From Triangularia verruculosa (lineage: Eukaryota; Ascomycota; Sordariomycetes; Sordariales; Podosporaceae), in NCBI GenBank assembly GCA_033296885.1, contig MU863937.1, positions 1 through 64,000 of the forward strand: DNA of 64,000 nucleotides, written 5' to 3'. This document shows positions 45,525-56,893 of this stretch, one piece after another. Below the pieces are notes generated by a model, which had not been told where the DNA came from, searched no databases, and was given only the letters and a program-made list of their open reading frames with translations. Both the position numbers and the translations under genes were made by a program. Every line of letters starts with the position of its first letter. Positions within the stretch are counted from its first letter, which is position 1.

Positions 45525-47181
45525 CTATTCCGAATCTTTGCGGGTGGTCTCATATCTAACGAGGGCACCATGTCAGCAAAACAGTTGACGCTTTCAACCT
45601 GTTCAGAACGCTCGTAGGGAACATACCTCTTGCCCCTGAATGCCCAGACGCCCCAGTTACCAGCACTGATATCCTGGGGATCCAGGTCGTTCAGATCCCA
45701 CCGCAGACTGCGGAACCGGTTCTCACCGGGTTCCAATAGCATGTCGAACTCGCCATGGGCTGTCTTATTAACCCACGCCACGTCACGTTCCATATCCTCC
45801 TGTGTGTAACCAGTGACGATGATGGGTGCCTTGGTTTCCAGGAGCATGGGAAGAGTTTCCACCCACTCGTGCGAGCTTGCTGGGTGGCCCAAACCGGGGT
45901 GGAACATGACGAAACAGTCGAAGTACGGGTCGTAAGGATAGAAGTGCCCTGTCTTGTGGAGGGTGTGGTAGTAGTCCACAATGGTGCTGATCTTCATGGT
46001 TGGCCACACTCGGTCTTCAACGATGGCACCGAACGGGTTGCTGGCAGTGCGAGGTGGCAGCGGGAACTCGTTGTCTCGGTTGGCCATACTCTCGGGGCCG
46101 ATGAAGATCAGATGAATCCGGGAGTCGGGGAACACATGTGCTAGCTGCACCCAGACATCCCGAGGAAGAGACGACTCGGCTCGGGCACCCAGAATGAACA
46201 GACGAACAGGTGGGGGCTCGAACCGAAGGCCTTTGATGTCCATGCCACTGCCATTCTTAGGTGGGTGAAGAGTGTACCGAAGAGCTGGGAGCAAGTTAGG
46301 GACGCGACAAACAGATGTATGAATGCTGGGAAATAGCACATACCGCTGAAGCTCTTTAGACCCTCCGGGGTAAGCCTTCCTCCAGACTTGAGGTCATAGG
46401 GACTGAGCTCATGAATCACGCTGGCAATGGTGACGGGATATGTCAATAGCCTGGTGGCCTGTCTCATGCTCCGGTCATCGTCGATGGCAGAGAAAGAGCG
46501 GGTATATAAGAAGGTGTCCCAGTTGGTCATGTTGATCAAAGCTTCGTCTATCTGCGGCCCAGCGTATTCGAACTCGGGGAAAAAGCGTCCGGAGCGCAGA
46601 TCATGGTCGTCCTCGTTGATTTGCCTTAGTGTATCGCAGATTTCCAAGTGCTTCTCATAACCATCAGCCCAATGTTCCTTGGAACAGGACACTGGAATGC
46701 CACAGTCGGGACATTCGAAGTCGACGTGGGCAGGGGCCAGGTTTCCATGGGGCTGATGATCGGCGTGGTTGCAACGGGCATATTGCCTCATGAAAGCCGC
46801 CCTTTTCCGGATCTCAGGAATTGGCGAGTTGGTAAATGAGTGGAAGAGGTCATCGGCTTCCAGAACTCTTTTCTTCTCCGTCTCGGTGGGTGCTGGCGCA
46901 CTAGATCCAAAGGCAAAACCGGAAGAAAGGCGCTTTGTGACCGAGACTGGCGCAGTCTTTGAGCCGACTGCGGCCTCGGATCGTGTGAGGCTCAGGGCAT
47001 TGCTATCGACGGAAACTCGTGGAGGGGGGCATCTGCTGTGGACGGAACGTTGCTGTCGTTGTGAGGCCTGAAAAAGGCCACTGGGCAATCTGGCTCCGGC
47101 CTGTCTTCTGAAAGAGACAGAACATTGCGCGCACACTCTTGACAGCGCTGAGCGCGCCGCAAGATCTGCCGGGAGCGCCAT
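45525..47181 (-). CDS. MSS51: MSS51, COX1 mRNA translational activator
   Basis: Mitochondrial inner-membrane-associated factor that in yeast activates COX1 mRNA translation and binds newly made Cox1, coupling its synthesis to cytochrome oxidase assembly. Three exons on the minus strand (46344-47181, 45627-46284, 45525-45555) give 508 aa. The N-terminus is Arg/Ser/Ala-rich, as in a mitochondrial presequence. A Cys/His cluster near 135-175 (RYARCNHADHQPHG, FECPDCGIPVSCSKEHW, HLEICDTLRQINEDDHDLRSG) is the Mss51 zinc-binding region. The C-terminal domain has FEPPPVRLFILGARAESSLP, FPDSRIHLIFIGPES, MFHPGLGHP and GKRYETTRKDSE at the end. The last exon is only 31 nt; reading on without splicing would add an unrelated tail. 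Its start lies 421 bases from the divergently transcribed RSE1. Confidence 0.94.
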
Positions 47182-47602
47182 TGTGAATTCGGTGATGTCT
47201 TACGATTGACTTTTTGGAGCTCTTGGAGGTTCAAGAGCTCTGACGGCAGTCAACTTGGCGCTCACCAATCAATGCAGATTAATTGACCCCACATCGGGAC
47301 AGCAGCCGGAGGAAGACGCACTGTGCTCTACACAGAAGCCCCTATGAAAATGACAGTGTGGTATAGAACAACACACGGCTTTACTTCTTGGCTTGGAGAA
47401 ACGCGTGCTGTCGAGCGCAAGCGCGGGGCGTGGTCGTCCAGCTTCTTGCATCTCAATATTTTTTTGCCTGCCATTGGATTTGATCCGTCCTCAAGCTCAC
47501 ACCGACTCTCTGCAACGCAAACATTGCCAGTTTTGATACCGAGTCCGCCAAAGTCGATTTCCCCCAGAGAAGCCGCGCCGGCTTTCTGCGCGCCGAGCAA
47601 TC
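47182..47602. promoter_or_regulatory. Shared divergent promoter MSS51/RSE1
   Basis: The 421 bases between the start codons of MSS51 (minus) and RSE1 (plus) must hold both 5' leaders and promoters, so the two genes may be co-regulated. No clear TATA box is seen, which fits housekeeping promoters. Confidence 0.6.
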
Positions 47603-50600
47603 ATGGCGACCACTTCTAACATGTTCCTGTATTCGTTGACCATCCAGCCGCCAACTACGATATCGCAAGCGTTGCTAGGCCAGTTCTCGGGGACTAAGGA
47701 ACAACAGATCATCACGGCCTCAGGCTCCCGCCTTACACTTCTCCAGCCAGACCCAAGACAGGGCAAGGTCAACACTATCATATCGCATGATGTTTTTGGA
47801 ATCATCAGATCTATTGCGACCTTCCGCCTTGCTGGCAGCCATAAGGGTAAGTTCTGATGCTGTCTTTTCCCCTTCCTCGATATCTTGGACACTTAGTGAT
47901 TCGATATCCGCTGCGCAGCTTTGGCGGCACCATGATCTCCCACCTAGACTCAAAGCGGCCGTCTTCTCAGACGGATAGCACGAGGTTTTGCCACGAACTT
48001 AGCTAAAACATGTTGCACCAGACTATATCATCCTCGCGACTGATTCCGGCCGTATTGCTATCATTGAGTACCTGCCCAAGGCCAACAGGTTTAATCGGAT
48101 ACACCTCGAGACATTCGGAAAATCGGGCGTACGACGTGTTGTTCCCGGTCAATACCTAGCTGCCGACCCCAAGGGAAGAGCTTGTCTGATCGCCGCGCTC
48201 GAGAAGAACAAGCTTGTTTACGTTCTCAACCGAAATGCCCAAGCAGAGCTCACTATTTCCTCACCATTGGAAGCGCACAAGCCTGGAGTGTTGGTGCTAT
48301 CACTTGTCGCCCTCGATGTGGATTACGCGAACCCTGTATTTGCGGCCTTGGAGCTCGACTACTCTGAGGCGGACCAGGACTCAACCGGGCAGGCTGGCCA
48401 GGAACCAGAAGCGCAGCTTGTGTACTACGAACTCGATCTCGGCTTGAACCATGTTGTCCGAAAATGGTCTGATGCTGTAGACCCAACCTCGTCGCTTCTT
48501 TTCCAGGTCCCAGGCGGCAAAGACGGACCCAGTGGTGTATTGGTTTGCGGCGAGGAGAATGTCACCTACCGCCACTCTAATCAGGAGGCTTTCCGAGTAC
48601 CAATTCCACGAAGGCGAGGTGCCACCGAGGATCCTCAGCGAAAAAGAACCATTGTGTCAGGAGTCATGCACAAGCTGAAGGGCAGCGCAGGTGCATTTTT
48701 CTTCCTACTCCAAACAGAAGATGGAGATCTCTTCAAGGTTACCTTGGATATGGTTGAGGACGACAACGGAAAATTGACCGGAGAGGTGCAACGTCTCAAG
48801 ATCAAGTACTTTGACACTATCCCAATAGCTACCAGTCTGTGCATCTTGAAGAGCGGTTTCCTCTTCGTGGCAAGCGAGTTCGGCAACCATTCCCTTTACC
48901 AGTTTGAAAAGCTCGGCGATGACGACGAGGAGCAAGAGTTCAGCAGCGAAGAGTTCCCAACAGACCCTCGTGCTGCCTATAACCCAGTTTATTTTTATCC
49001 TCGGCCTCTAGAAAACCTTACCCTGGTTGAGAGCATCGATTCTATGAACCCGCAGGTCGACTGCAAGGTGGCAAACTTGACAGGAGAAGACGCACCGCAA
49101 ATCTACTCGGTTTGCGGCAACGGAGCCAGAAGTTCTTTCCGTATGCTCAAGCATGGGCTGGAAGTGTCAGAGATTGTTGCCTCGGAGCTTCCAGGCACAC
49201 CCGCCGCGGTCTGGACGACCAAACTCACGAAATATGATGAATACGATGCTTACATTGTCCTCTCGTTCACCAACGCGACCCTGGTTCTGAGCATTGGCGA
49301 AACCGTTGAGGAGGTCAGTGACAGTGGGTTCCTGACGACAGTGCCAACCTTGGCTGTCCAGCAGCTCGGGGAGGAGGGTCTTATCCAAGTCCACCCCAAG
49401 GGCATCAGGCACATCGTTCAGGGTCGCGTCAATGAATGGCCGGCACCTCAACATCGTTCGATCGTGGCCGCCGCCACCAACGAGAGCCAGGTAGTTATTG
49501 CTTTGAGCTCGGGTGAGATTGTCTACTTTGAGATGGACGCAGATGGGTCTCTTGCCGAGTACGACGAAAAGAAGGAAATGTCGGGCACTGTCACATCTCT
49601 TAGTTTGGGCAAGGTGCCAGAAGGCCTGAGGCGAAGCTCATTCTTGGCTGTTGGGTGTGACGACTGTACCGTTCGCATTCTCAGTCTAGATCCTGAGTCT
49701 ACCCTTGAGATGAAATCGATCCAGGCTCTCACAGCAGCGCCATCGTCACTCTCTATCATGTCCATGGAGGACTCGTTTGGCGGAACAACCCTGTATCTGC
49801 ATATTGGCTTGCATTCCGGTGTATACCTCAGAACTGTTCTGGACGAAGTCACTGGCGAGCTGACGGATACTCGTCAAAAGTTTCTGGGTCCCAAACCGAC
49901 CAGGCTCTTCCAGGTCTCTGTGCAGGGGCGGCCATGTGTTCTCGCACTGAACTCCCGGCCTTGGCTGGGCTATACCGATCCGATCACAAAGGGCTTCGTG
50001 ATGACGCCTCTGAGCTATGTCGACCTTGAGTATGGGTGGAACTTTAGCAGCGAGCAGTGCCTCGAAGGCATGGTTGGTATCCATGCTAACTTCCTTAGGT
50101 ATGTTGATTCCGTGCTCTTTTTCTTCTTTTACCTGCTGTATGATGATAAAAGGGATTCCTATGCACAATGCTATGAGGTTTGATGACGACACCAGTCGTA
50201 TCAATTGTTCCTTCTGAAGCAGCCGATTTCCATGTGTTTTTTGCTCAGAACATAATCTGAACCATGCTAACTGGGTGTTAGGATCTTTACCATTGAGAAG
50301 CTTGGGGATAATATGATCCAAAAATCAATCCCTCTGACCTACACCCCAAAGCGGCTGGTCAAGCATCCCGATCAACCTTACTTCTATACCATTGAAGCCG
50401 ACAACAACACTCTTCCACCAGAGCTCCGAGCACAGCTGCTGGCCCAATCAAACACTAATGGTGACACAGCCATCCTTCCACCAGAGGAGTTTGGCTATCC
50501 TAAGGCCAGAAATCGGTGGGCTTCATGCATCAGTGTGGTCGACCCAGTCAGTGATGAGCCGAGCGTCCTCAACCGGATCGACCTAGACAACAATGAGGCC

Positions 50601-51653
50601 GCCGTCAGTGCTGCTGTGGTGTCGTTTGCCAGCCAAGACGGCGAGAGCTTCTTGATTGTCGGCACCGGTAAAGACATGATTCTCAACCCCCGGCAATTCA
50701 GCGAGGGTTACATTCATGTCTACCGGTTCCACGACGACGGTCGCGACCTCGAGTTCATTCACAAGACCAAGATCGAAGAGCCCCCCATGGCACTCGTCCC
50801 CTTCCAGGGCCGTCTCCTGGCCGGCATCGGCAAGACGCTGAGAATCTACGATCTCGGCCTCAAGCAGCTTCTGCGCAAAGCTCAAGCTGAGATTGCTCCG
50901 CAGCTGATTGTATCGTTACAAACCCAAGGTAACCGTGTCATTGTTGGTGATGTCCAACAGGGTGTCACCTATGTCGTCTACAAACCGGAGAGCAACAAGC
51001 TCCTTGCCTTCGCAGACGACACGATCAACAGATGGACGACCTGCACAACCATGGTCGACTACGAATCCGTTGCCGGCGGAGACAAGTTCGGCAACGTGTG
51101 GATCCTCCGTGCCCCCGAGCGCGCCTCGCAGGAATCTGACGAGCCAGGCTCGGAGATCCAGCTTGTGCACGCCAAGAGCTACCTGCATGGCGCCCCCAAC
51201 AGGACGGCGCTCATGGCCCACTTCTACACGCAGGACCTTCCCACCTCCATCACCAAGACGAATCTCGTAGTCGGCGGTCAGGATGTCTTGCTGTGGAGCG
51301 GCATCCAAGGCACGGTGGGGGTGCTGGTCCCGTTTGTGAGTCGAGAAGACGTGGACTTTTTCCAGAGCTTGGAGTCGCACATGAGGGCGGAGGATCCCCC
51401 GCTGGCGGGGAGGGATCATTTGATTTACAGGGGGTATTATGTGCCGGTGAAGGGGGTGATTGATGGGGATCTGTGCGAGAGGTTTGGCTTGCTGCCGAAT
51501 GATAAGAAGCAGATGATTGCGGGGGAGCTGGATAGGAGTGTGAGGGAGATTGAGAGGAAGATTTCGGTAAGTTGTGGTCCCACCATGCCTTGGTTTTCTA
51601 GAGATTATGCTAACGAGAGGGATCAGGATATTCGCACCAGGTCTGCGTTCTAA
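47603..51653 (+). CDS. RSE1: Pre-mRNA-splicing factor RSE1 (SF3B3/SAP130)
   Basis: The triple beta-propeller scaffold of the SF3b complex in U2 snRNP, which holds the branch site during spliceosome assembly; nuclear. Four exons (47603-47846, 48022-50098, 50282-51566, 51627-51653) give 1210 aa, the size expected for the fungal protein. It begins MATTSNMFLYSLTIQPPT with the conserved ISQALLGQFSGTKEQQI and DYIILATDSGRIAIIEY. The MMS1-like N-terminal propellers include KKR-free loops and FEKLGDDDEEQEFSSEEFP, an acidic loop near residue 390. The C-terminal CPSF-A domain has YIHVYRFHDDGRDLEFIHKT, MALVPFQGRLLAGIGKTLRIYDLG, IVGDVQQGVTYVVY and LDRSVREIERKI. The last exon encodes only DIRTRSAF and stop. 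Introns 1 and 2 are about 175-183 nt, longer than most here. Confidence 0.95.
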
Positions 51654-52082
51654 GCTGTCGAATAGAGGATAGGTTAGGTGGGAGAGGATTGGAGCTGTGG
51701 TTTTTTTGCATTAGGGGAGTCAATAAGCCTAGTGGGCATCATATACTCATAAACTGCTACCTAACTGCTCGTTGATACTGTCAGAGAGTCGAAAAGCGAG
51801 GGTTGCTTTTCTCATTCAACATAGGATTGGAGTTGAGGAAACGGACAGACTTTCTAGCGTCGTTGTAGTTATAATACAAAATCTTTATAAGACTGTTATT
51901 CCCACCTTTTCGGTGGATGTTTTCCATCACCTGTTTCTGCCAAAAGCTACCGAAATGTAAACCGTCCAGCCATGTGTATATATGACAGTCCTGTGTATCC
52001 TTTGGCAGTTGCCATATCTCCTATGTTGATTCATTATACATGATAATTTACAATCCCCCCCCGTCCACTCGACCACCTGCCA
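51654..52082. other. Convergent spacer RSE1/LysM gene
   Basis: 429 bases between two converging stops. AT-rich, with 3' UTR character. No gene is supported. Confidence 0.6.
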
Positions 52083-53097
52083 CTAGCCCAGCAGCCCCCC
52101 AACCAACCCCCTGATCGCCCTCGCCCTCCCCTTCTTCTTCACGTCACTTTTCTGCAGCGGGTTGTCCTTCTCCCACTGGACGTCATCTCTGTACCGTTGG
52201 AGAGCTTCCTCAAAGTCATAGCCGCAGCCCTCGAGGTACGTCACTGCAATGTCGTAATCATGCTCCTTGGTGGCCACCATCCACCTCCGTATCTTTCCCT
52301 TCCGGGCTTCTTCCTCTTCTCCCTCGTGGGGGCGGGGAGAGAGGGAGACAGCTCCCTTTCTGCAGTGAGCTGCTGGGATCAGGATTGCGCGGCGGGCTTG
52401 CAGAAGGTGATCAGACGGGAGGTTGTTGTAGGAGCGGAGGAGGTGGGGTGGGACGTGGTATAGGAGGGAGAGAGAGGGGATGGAGTCGTTGGGGGTGATG
52501 AAGTGGAGGATGTCTTGACCTTCTTCTTCGTGGGGGGGTATTGGGGAGATCTTTTTGTCTACTGGGGGGAGGGGGAGGGATGTGTAAGCTGGTGGGAGGT
52601 CGGTGTATGGTGGTGGTTTGTCGTCTTGCGGCTCTTCATCTGGTAAAAGAACAACACCAGGAGCGAAAGAACGAGTATGATTCGGTGAGGAGGAGGAGGA
52701 TGATCTCCCTGAGCTTTGACAGTATGGGCAGTAGGTTAGAAAGCGGGGATTGTCCTGTTACACAGAACTACGGGTTAGTTTCTCATGACCATCACATGGG
52801 GATGTATATAAGTGGTGTTGCTGTGGTTCAAAAGTCCTATAATGCCAAGGATGAGGGCGGTAGAACCATGGCGTATGTGCGTACAGATATGCAGTCAGCG
52901 CAGATTATGCGGGCGCAACAGCTCAATCTTTGATGGCGTAGTTTCCGACCTCCGCCGTATCCATCGTCGGCTGGGGCCTTCTCGGATGAGACGTCTGGTG
53001 GAGGGAGCGGACGGGAGGAGATGGTGGATAGCAGGGTTGCGCATGTACAGCAGGCCTCTTCCCGCCTTCCTCCTCCCCCAGGGCGTATCAATGTCAT
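52083..53097 (-). CDS. LysM protein with Cys-pair (zinc-finger-like) N-terminus
   Basis: Probably intracellular: no signal peptide is seen. Two exons on the minus strand (52885-53097 and 52083-52754) give 294 aa. The 130-nt intron has donor GTACGC and acceptor CAG, and splicing brings LSCCARIICADCIS next to DNPRFLTYCPYCQ. That makes an ordered series of Cys pairs (CCTC, CC, CADC, CPYC) like a treble-clef or RING-like zinc module in the first 90 residues. A Ser/Pro-rich linker with PPPYTDLPPAYTSLPLPP follows, then a LysM domain (about 140-195: DILHFITPNDSIPSLSLLYHV...LLQARRAILIP), a charged linker, and a C-terminal UBA-like helix region (HDYDIAVTYLEGCGYDFEEALQRY) with a Lys/Arg tail. The start at 53097 is the first ATG in frame before the Cys module. 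LysM usually binds N-acetylglucosamine polymers; whether this one does is unknown. Confidence 0.85.
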
Positions 53098-54484
53098 GCT
53101 GGCGAGGGGAGTTTGTCTGGTGGTATGCAAGGACCTTGATACTGGTGGTCTCGACCGTTTGAAAACAATGGAGCGCTATATTTGCGGGTAGCCAGATTCG
53201 GAACTCGGAGTCTGATAACCTGGCAGACTATGAGGGAGATATGCAGGATGTTTACGGAATAAGTGATGGAATTTAGGGCATAACTCGGATCTATCAGAGG
53301 TTCGGGTGGAAGTGGTGGCGGTTGACGTCTTCGATGGTCGTGGGGGCAAGGGTACCTCGAGGGTCAAGCCGTTATCGATAAACTGAGACATGCCTGCAGA
53401 GAACCCTAGACCCTAGTAGCTACCCCACTTTACCCCGCGGGCATCCGACCTTGAATTTGAAGATTTGAAGAGAAGAAAGCGGGAACGGCTTCCTTTGGCG
53501 TCTGTTTCTGGTCGGCCATGGGCCAATATCTTCGACCTCCTGCAATGAGGCATCCCAAGTCAGGGCATCCCGCATGGGGCTGGGCGAGTCTGCGCATGGG
53601 TCACCAGGATCCGAACATCCCAGCGGCTTGAAGAAAGTCCTAGGCTCATGACAAGTCGACATTGGACACCGCTTTGCGGGGTTCGGTCGACTCTGAGTGT
53701 GAGCCGTCAAAAAAACAACATCGCGGGTGTCGATGAATGGAGGAGACCACGATTATTGGCCGTTGCAAGCGGCCCGTCAAGGGTTGGAAGTCTTCCATGT
53801 GACTAGTTACCAATCGGCATTTTTACTATACAGTAGTGAAGTCTTCTCCTTCCATGGGCCCGGTGGACGCCGAGACGCCAGCGGTGATGCGGTGAGATGG
53901 GGACCTTCATGCGCCTATTCCTGAAATGGCCATTCAGCCATCCCGTTGGGCCCCCCCTAAATAAGCGCGACCAGAGACTGCCTGGGGGTGGGAGGATAGG
54001 CTTCCGTCTCTCGTGATCTGTGAGCGGCTCCCCTCCCACGGCTTACGACGGCTTGCGTGGGATGTGTACCAGCATCCCAGGTATCACGGCAACACGGCCG
54101 ACTGTGTCCGGAAATCAAAGATTTCCAGCTGTCCCATGTTGCTGCTGGGAGGAAGGGCCCTGCGGGGCTAGCCGCAAGGTGTCAATGGGAAAACGCTCGC
54201 TCGGTGGGTCGGCTCTAGATTCCGTGTGTCCATGGATGTCGCAACTCCTCCTTCAATCCCTAGTCCCTGGTGGCTGGCATTTGAAACCTGGGAAGCTTCG
54301 GGTATTTGAGGGCAGGAGGTCCCGGCTCGCACGAGGAGAAGCCTCACCCCCGTTCCTAGGTTGCTCGCTGCTCCCCGCTGCCTCTCCCGAACCTTTCAGG
54401 GTCCGCCAAGATATATCAAAGCCAGCCAGTTGCTAGCAAGAGCTTAGCTCTCTTAGCTGCGTGCCAATTTGAACTGCCAAAGTC
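53098..54484. other. Divergent spacer LysM gene/IAH1-like gene
   Basis: 1.4 kb between two diverging genes. A 138-codon open frame at 54020-54436 lacks any domain or coding character and is not called. Both promoters should lie here. Confidence 0.6.
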
Positions 54485-55486
54485 ATGGCGGTAAGTCTCC
54501 AGCTCTCCAGGTTCGATGGGCCTATTGTATGTATCAGACAGTAGCATGAGACTGATAAGAAATACAATCATAATCCCGCCAGACCTCCTACCCTCAAATC
54601 ATCCTCTTCGGCGATTCTATCCTCCAAGGAGCTATCGAACTATCAGACGGCTTCTCTTTCCAGGCAGCTCTGCAGTCAAGTTAGTAGCAGCAATCCACCT
54701 ATCAATTCGAGATGCCCAGCCCTAACATGATTGTTTTCTCTCCTGCTACCAGAGGTCAATCGCCGATATGATGTTATCAACCGTGGGCTCTCTGGCTACA
54801 ACACCTCCAATGCCCTAGCTGTTCTACCCAAGGTTTTCTCTCCGCCTGGCCCGGGAGTGCCGAAGATTGAATATCTGGTTTGTTGAGCCCAACGAATTCA
54901 TCCCGCAGCTTGAAGACTGACCGTAGGCTGTCAGTTTATTCTTCTTGGGGCCAATGATGCTTGCATCCAACTGCCTACGAACCACCAGCACGTTCCGCTC
55001 GACAAGTACAAGACCAATTTGAAGCAGATCATCACCCATCCTACCATCACAGCCCACAAGCCCAAGATTTTCCTCATCACCCCACCGCCCCTCGACCAGA
55101 TCCGTATCACCGAACTCGACCTCGCCTCCGGGCATCCTTCGGCGACAAGGCATGCCAAGATTAGCGCGTCATATTCAGAAGCTGCCCGGCAAGTGGCCGC
55201 CGAAATCCCCGGTGTTACCCTGGTTGATCTTTGGAAGGCCTTAATGGACACTGCTATCAGAAAGACACCGGCATTCGACCCCAAAGGCCCACCTCTCGGC
55301 TACCCAGAAGGCCAGCGTGGATATCTGGAGCACCTTCTTCCAGATGGTCTCCACCTGAGCTCCGAGTCGTACCGCATCTTTTACGACCTTGTCAGTTCGT
55401 TTGTCGACTCCAACGATGAAGCTAGAGTGTTTCCGGACTGGAGACAGGCGCCGTGGCTCGAAGAAGATGCCCATCTCAAGGGTTGA
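54485..55486 (+). CDS. IAH1: SGNH/GDSL esterase, isoamyl-acetate hydrolase IAH1-like
   Basis: SGNH-fold serine esterase resembling yeast Iah1, which hydrolyses acetate esters such as isoamyl acetate. Four exons (54485-54490, 54583-54679, 54753-54877, 54935-55486) give 259 aa. Exon 1 encodes only Met-Ala. All SGNH blocks are present in order: block I ILFGDSIL (nucleophile Ser14), block II NRGLSGYNT (Gly), block III LGAND (Asn83) and block V DGLHLS (Asp213, His216). The acceptor of the last intron is chosen at CAG|TTT because only this gives EYL-FILLGAND in frame; an AG eight bases upstream gives a frameshift. There is no signal peptide, so the enzyme should be cytosolic. The natural ester substrate cannot be told. 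Confidence 0.92.
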
Positions 55487-56893
55487 GGTTGTCAGCTGGG
55501 AAGAGAAGATGGAGCATTTATCCTGTCACAGGTCTCAAGGCAAGGCGAAGAGGACCCTGAAAACAGCGGGAGGGGTCCACCAGATAAAGTCTTGCCAAGA
55601 GATTCTCGAATCCTACCCTTGGTGTAGGTACCTTGTACATATGTTTAGGTACTTTCTTTGCTTCATCAAACACGTTATGTTTACAGCACACACATGGTTT
55701 CAACGTCCAGTGAAGGGTGAAATGCCAGATGAGTCACCAGTGCAATCAAGCTACATCAGTCCCAACGGGAATATGCAGAAAGGAAAGACCCACAGGTGCC
55801 GGAAAGGACAATGGCAGCGTCATCAAGTACTTTGGAGCGTTTTGGAAGTTTCCCTTCTTCAGCACGGACGGCTTAGTCATGGGCCCGATACAGCTAGCTT
55901 CGCTGCAACTGGCAGACAAGGCTCGGTCCCTCTTAACTTCAGACGCTGTTGTTTAAGCCGACCCAACCTCCACTGATTGGACCTTGTTGGCCCTGACGGC
56001 GACTCTGAGCAAAGCAATCAACTGTGTGTCTTGAACCACTGCCACTCCCGTATCAGCTCTACCCGTCTACTCGTACGCCATCACCAAGCATCTCTCAGAC
56101 CGACATCGATTGCCACGATACCATTTTTGTCAACAACAGCCCATTAATAATCACCTGAAGCCGTGGACCACAACCACGACCGACGGGAACACGCCTCCTG
56201 CATTCCCCAACCATTTGCCAGCAGTACCTCTTTGTTTCGCGCGGCATCGAGGACACAGGCTCTCCACGAATAGACCTTGTTTCCTCTCTGGTGTTTCCTC
56301 CCGTTCCCTGGGTTCGCTGATCGCCGGAAGCTTACATCTGCAACTCTATTTTCTCGATTGTGCACACCTCCAACGCATCGTGTCCCCCGATCTCTCACAC
56401 CCTGCATTTGCATCACTGCCGCCCTTTGGCCAGGACAGTTCTGAGATCCAGTTCTCCTCCCCGAATCCGTCGCGTTCCCGCTGTGATTTCTGAACACGAT
56501 ACTCGAAGTGTCCGTCCGATCACCATTTGACAATTTCTCACCCTCCCTTCCAGCGAGTAGGTTCCGGATTCCCCCTACGGTCGCTCCGATCTTTCAACAA
56601 ACTAGTAAAGGATTTTCAACGTCGACTAGCTGTTGTCATCCGTTTACTGTATCCGTCGCAGCGGCCAACACCATTATCCAACCTACTTGGAAGCCCTGGG
56701 GGATGCGGGGGGTGGTGGGCCTCGATAATTGAAGCAGGTCAAAGGTCGAGGTCGAACAAATAATATCAAATACATATCAGAAGGAGTCAAGTTTCCAGGT
56801 CGAGTTATCCTGCCGCCTAGAAGACACCTCATCCTCCCGCTCCCCCGTCGGCTTTGTCGTGCTTCGAGTATACCTGGTCTTCATTGTGTGGGC
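55487..56893. other. Spacer and probable long 5' leader
   Basis: Holds the 3' flank of the esterase gene and about 0.9 kb of C/T-rich sequence before the next start codon. Short open frames (for example 56110-56493) have no recognisable domain and may be upstream ORFs if the leader is transcribed. Confidence 0.5.

Noticed and set aside
54020..54436. 138-codon open frame between the LysM and esterase genes
   Set aside because: Sequence looks random, rich in Cys, Trp and Pro, with no motif; lies in a divergent promoter region.
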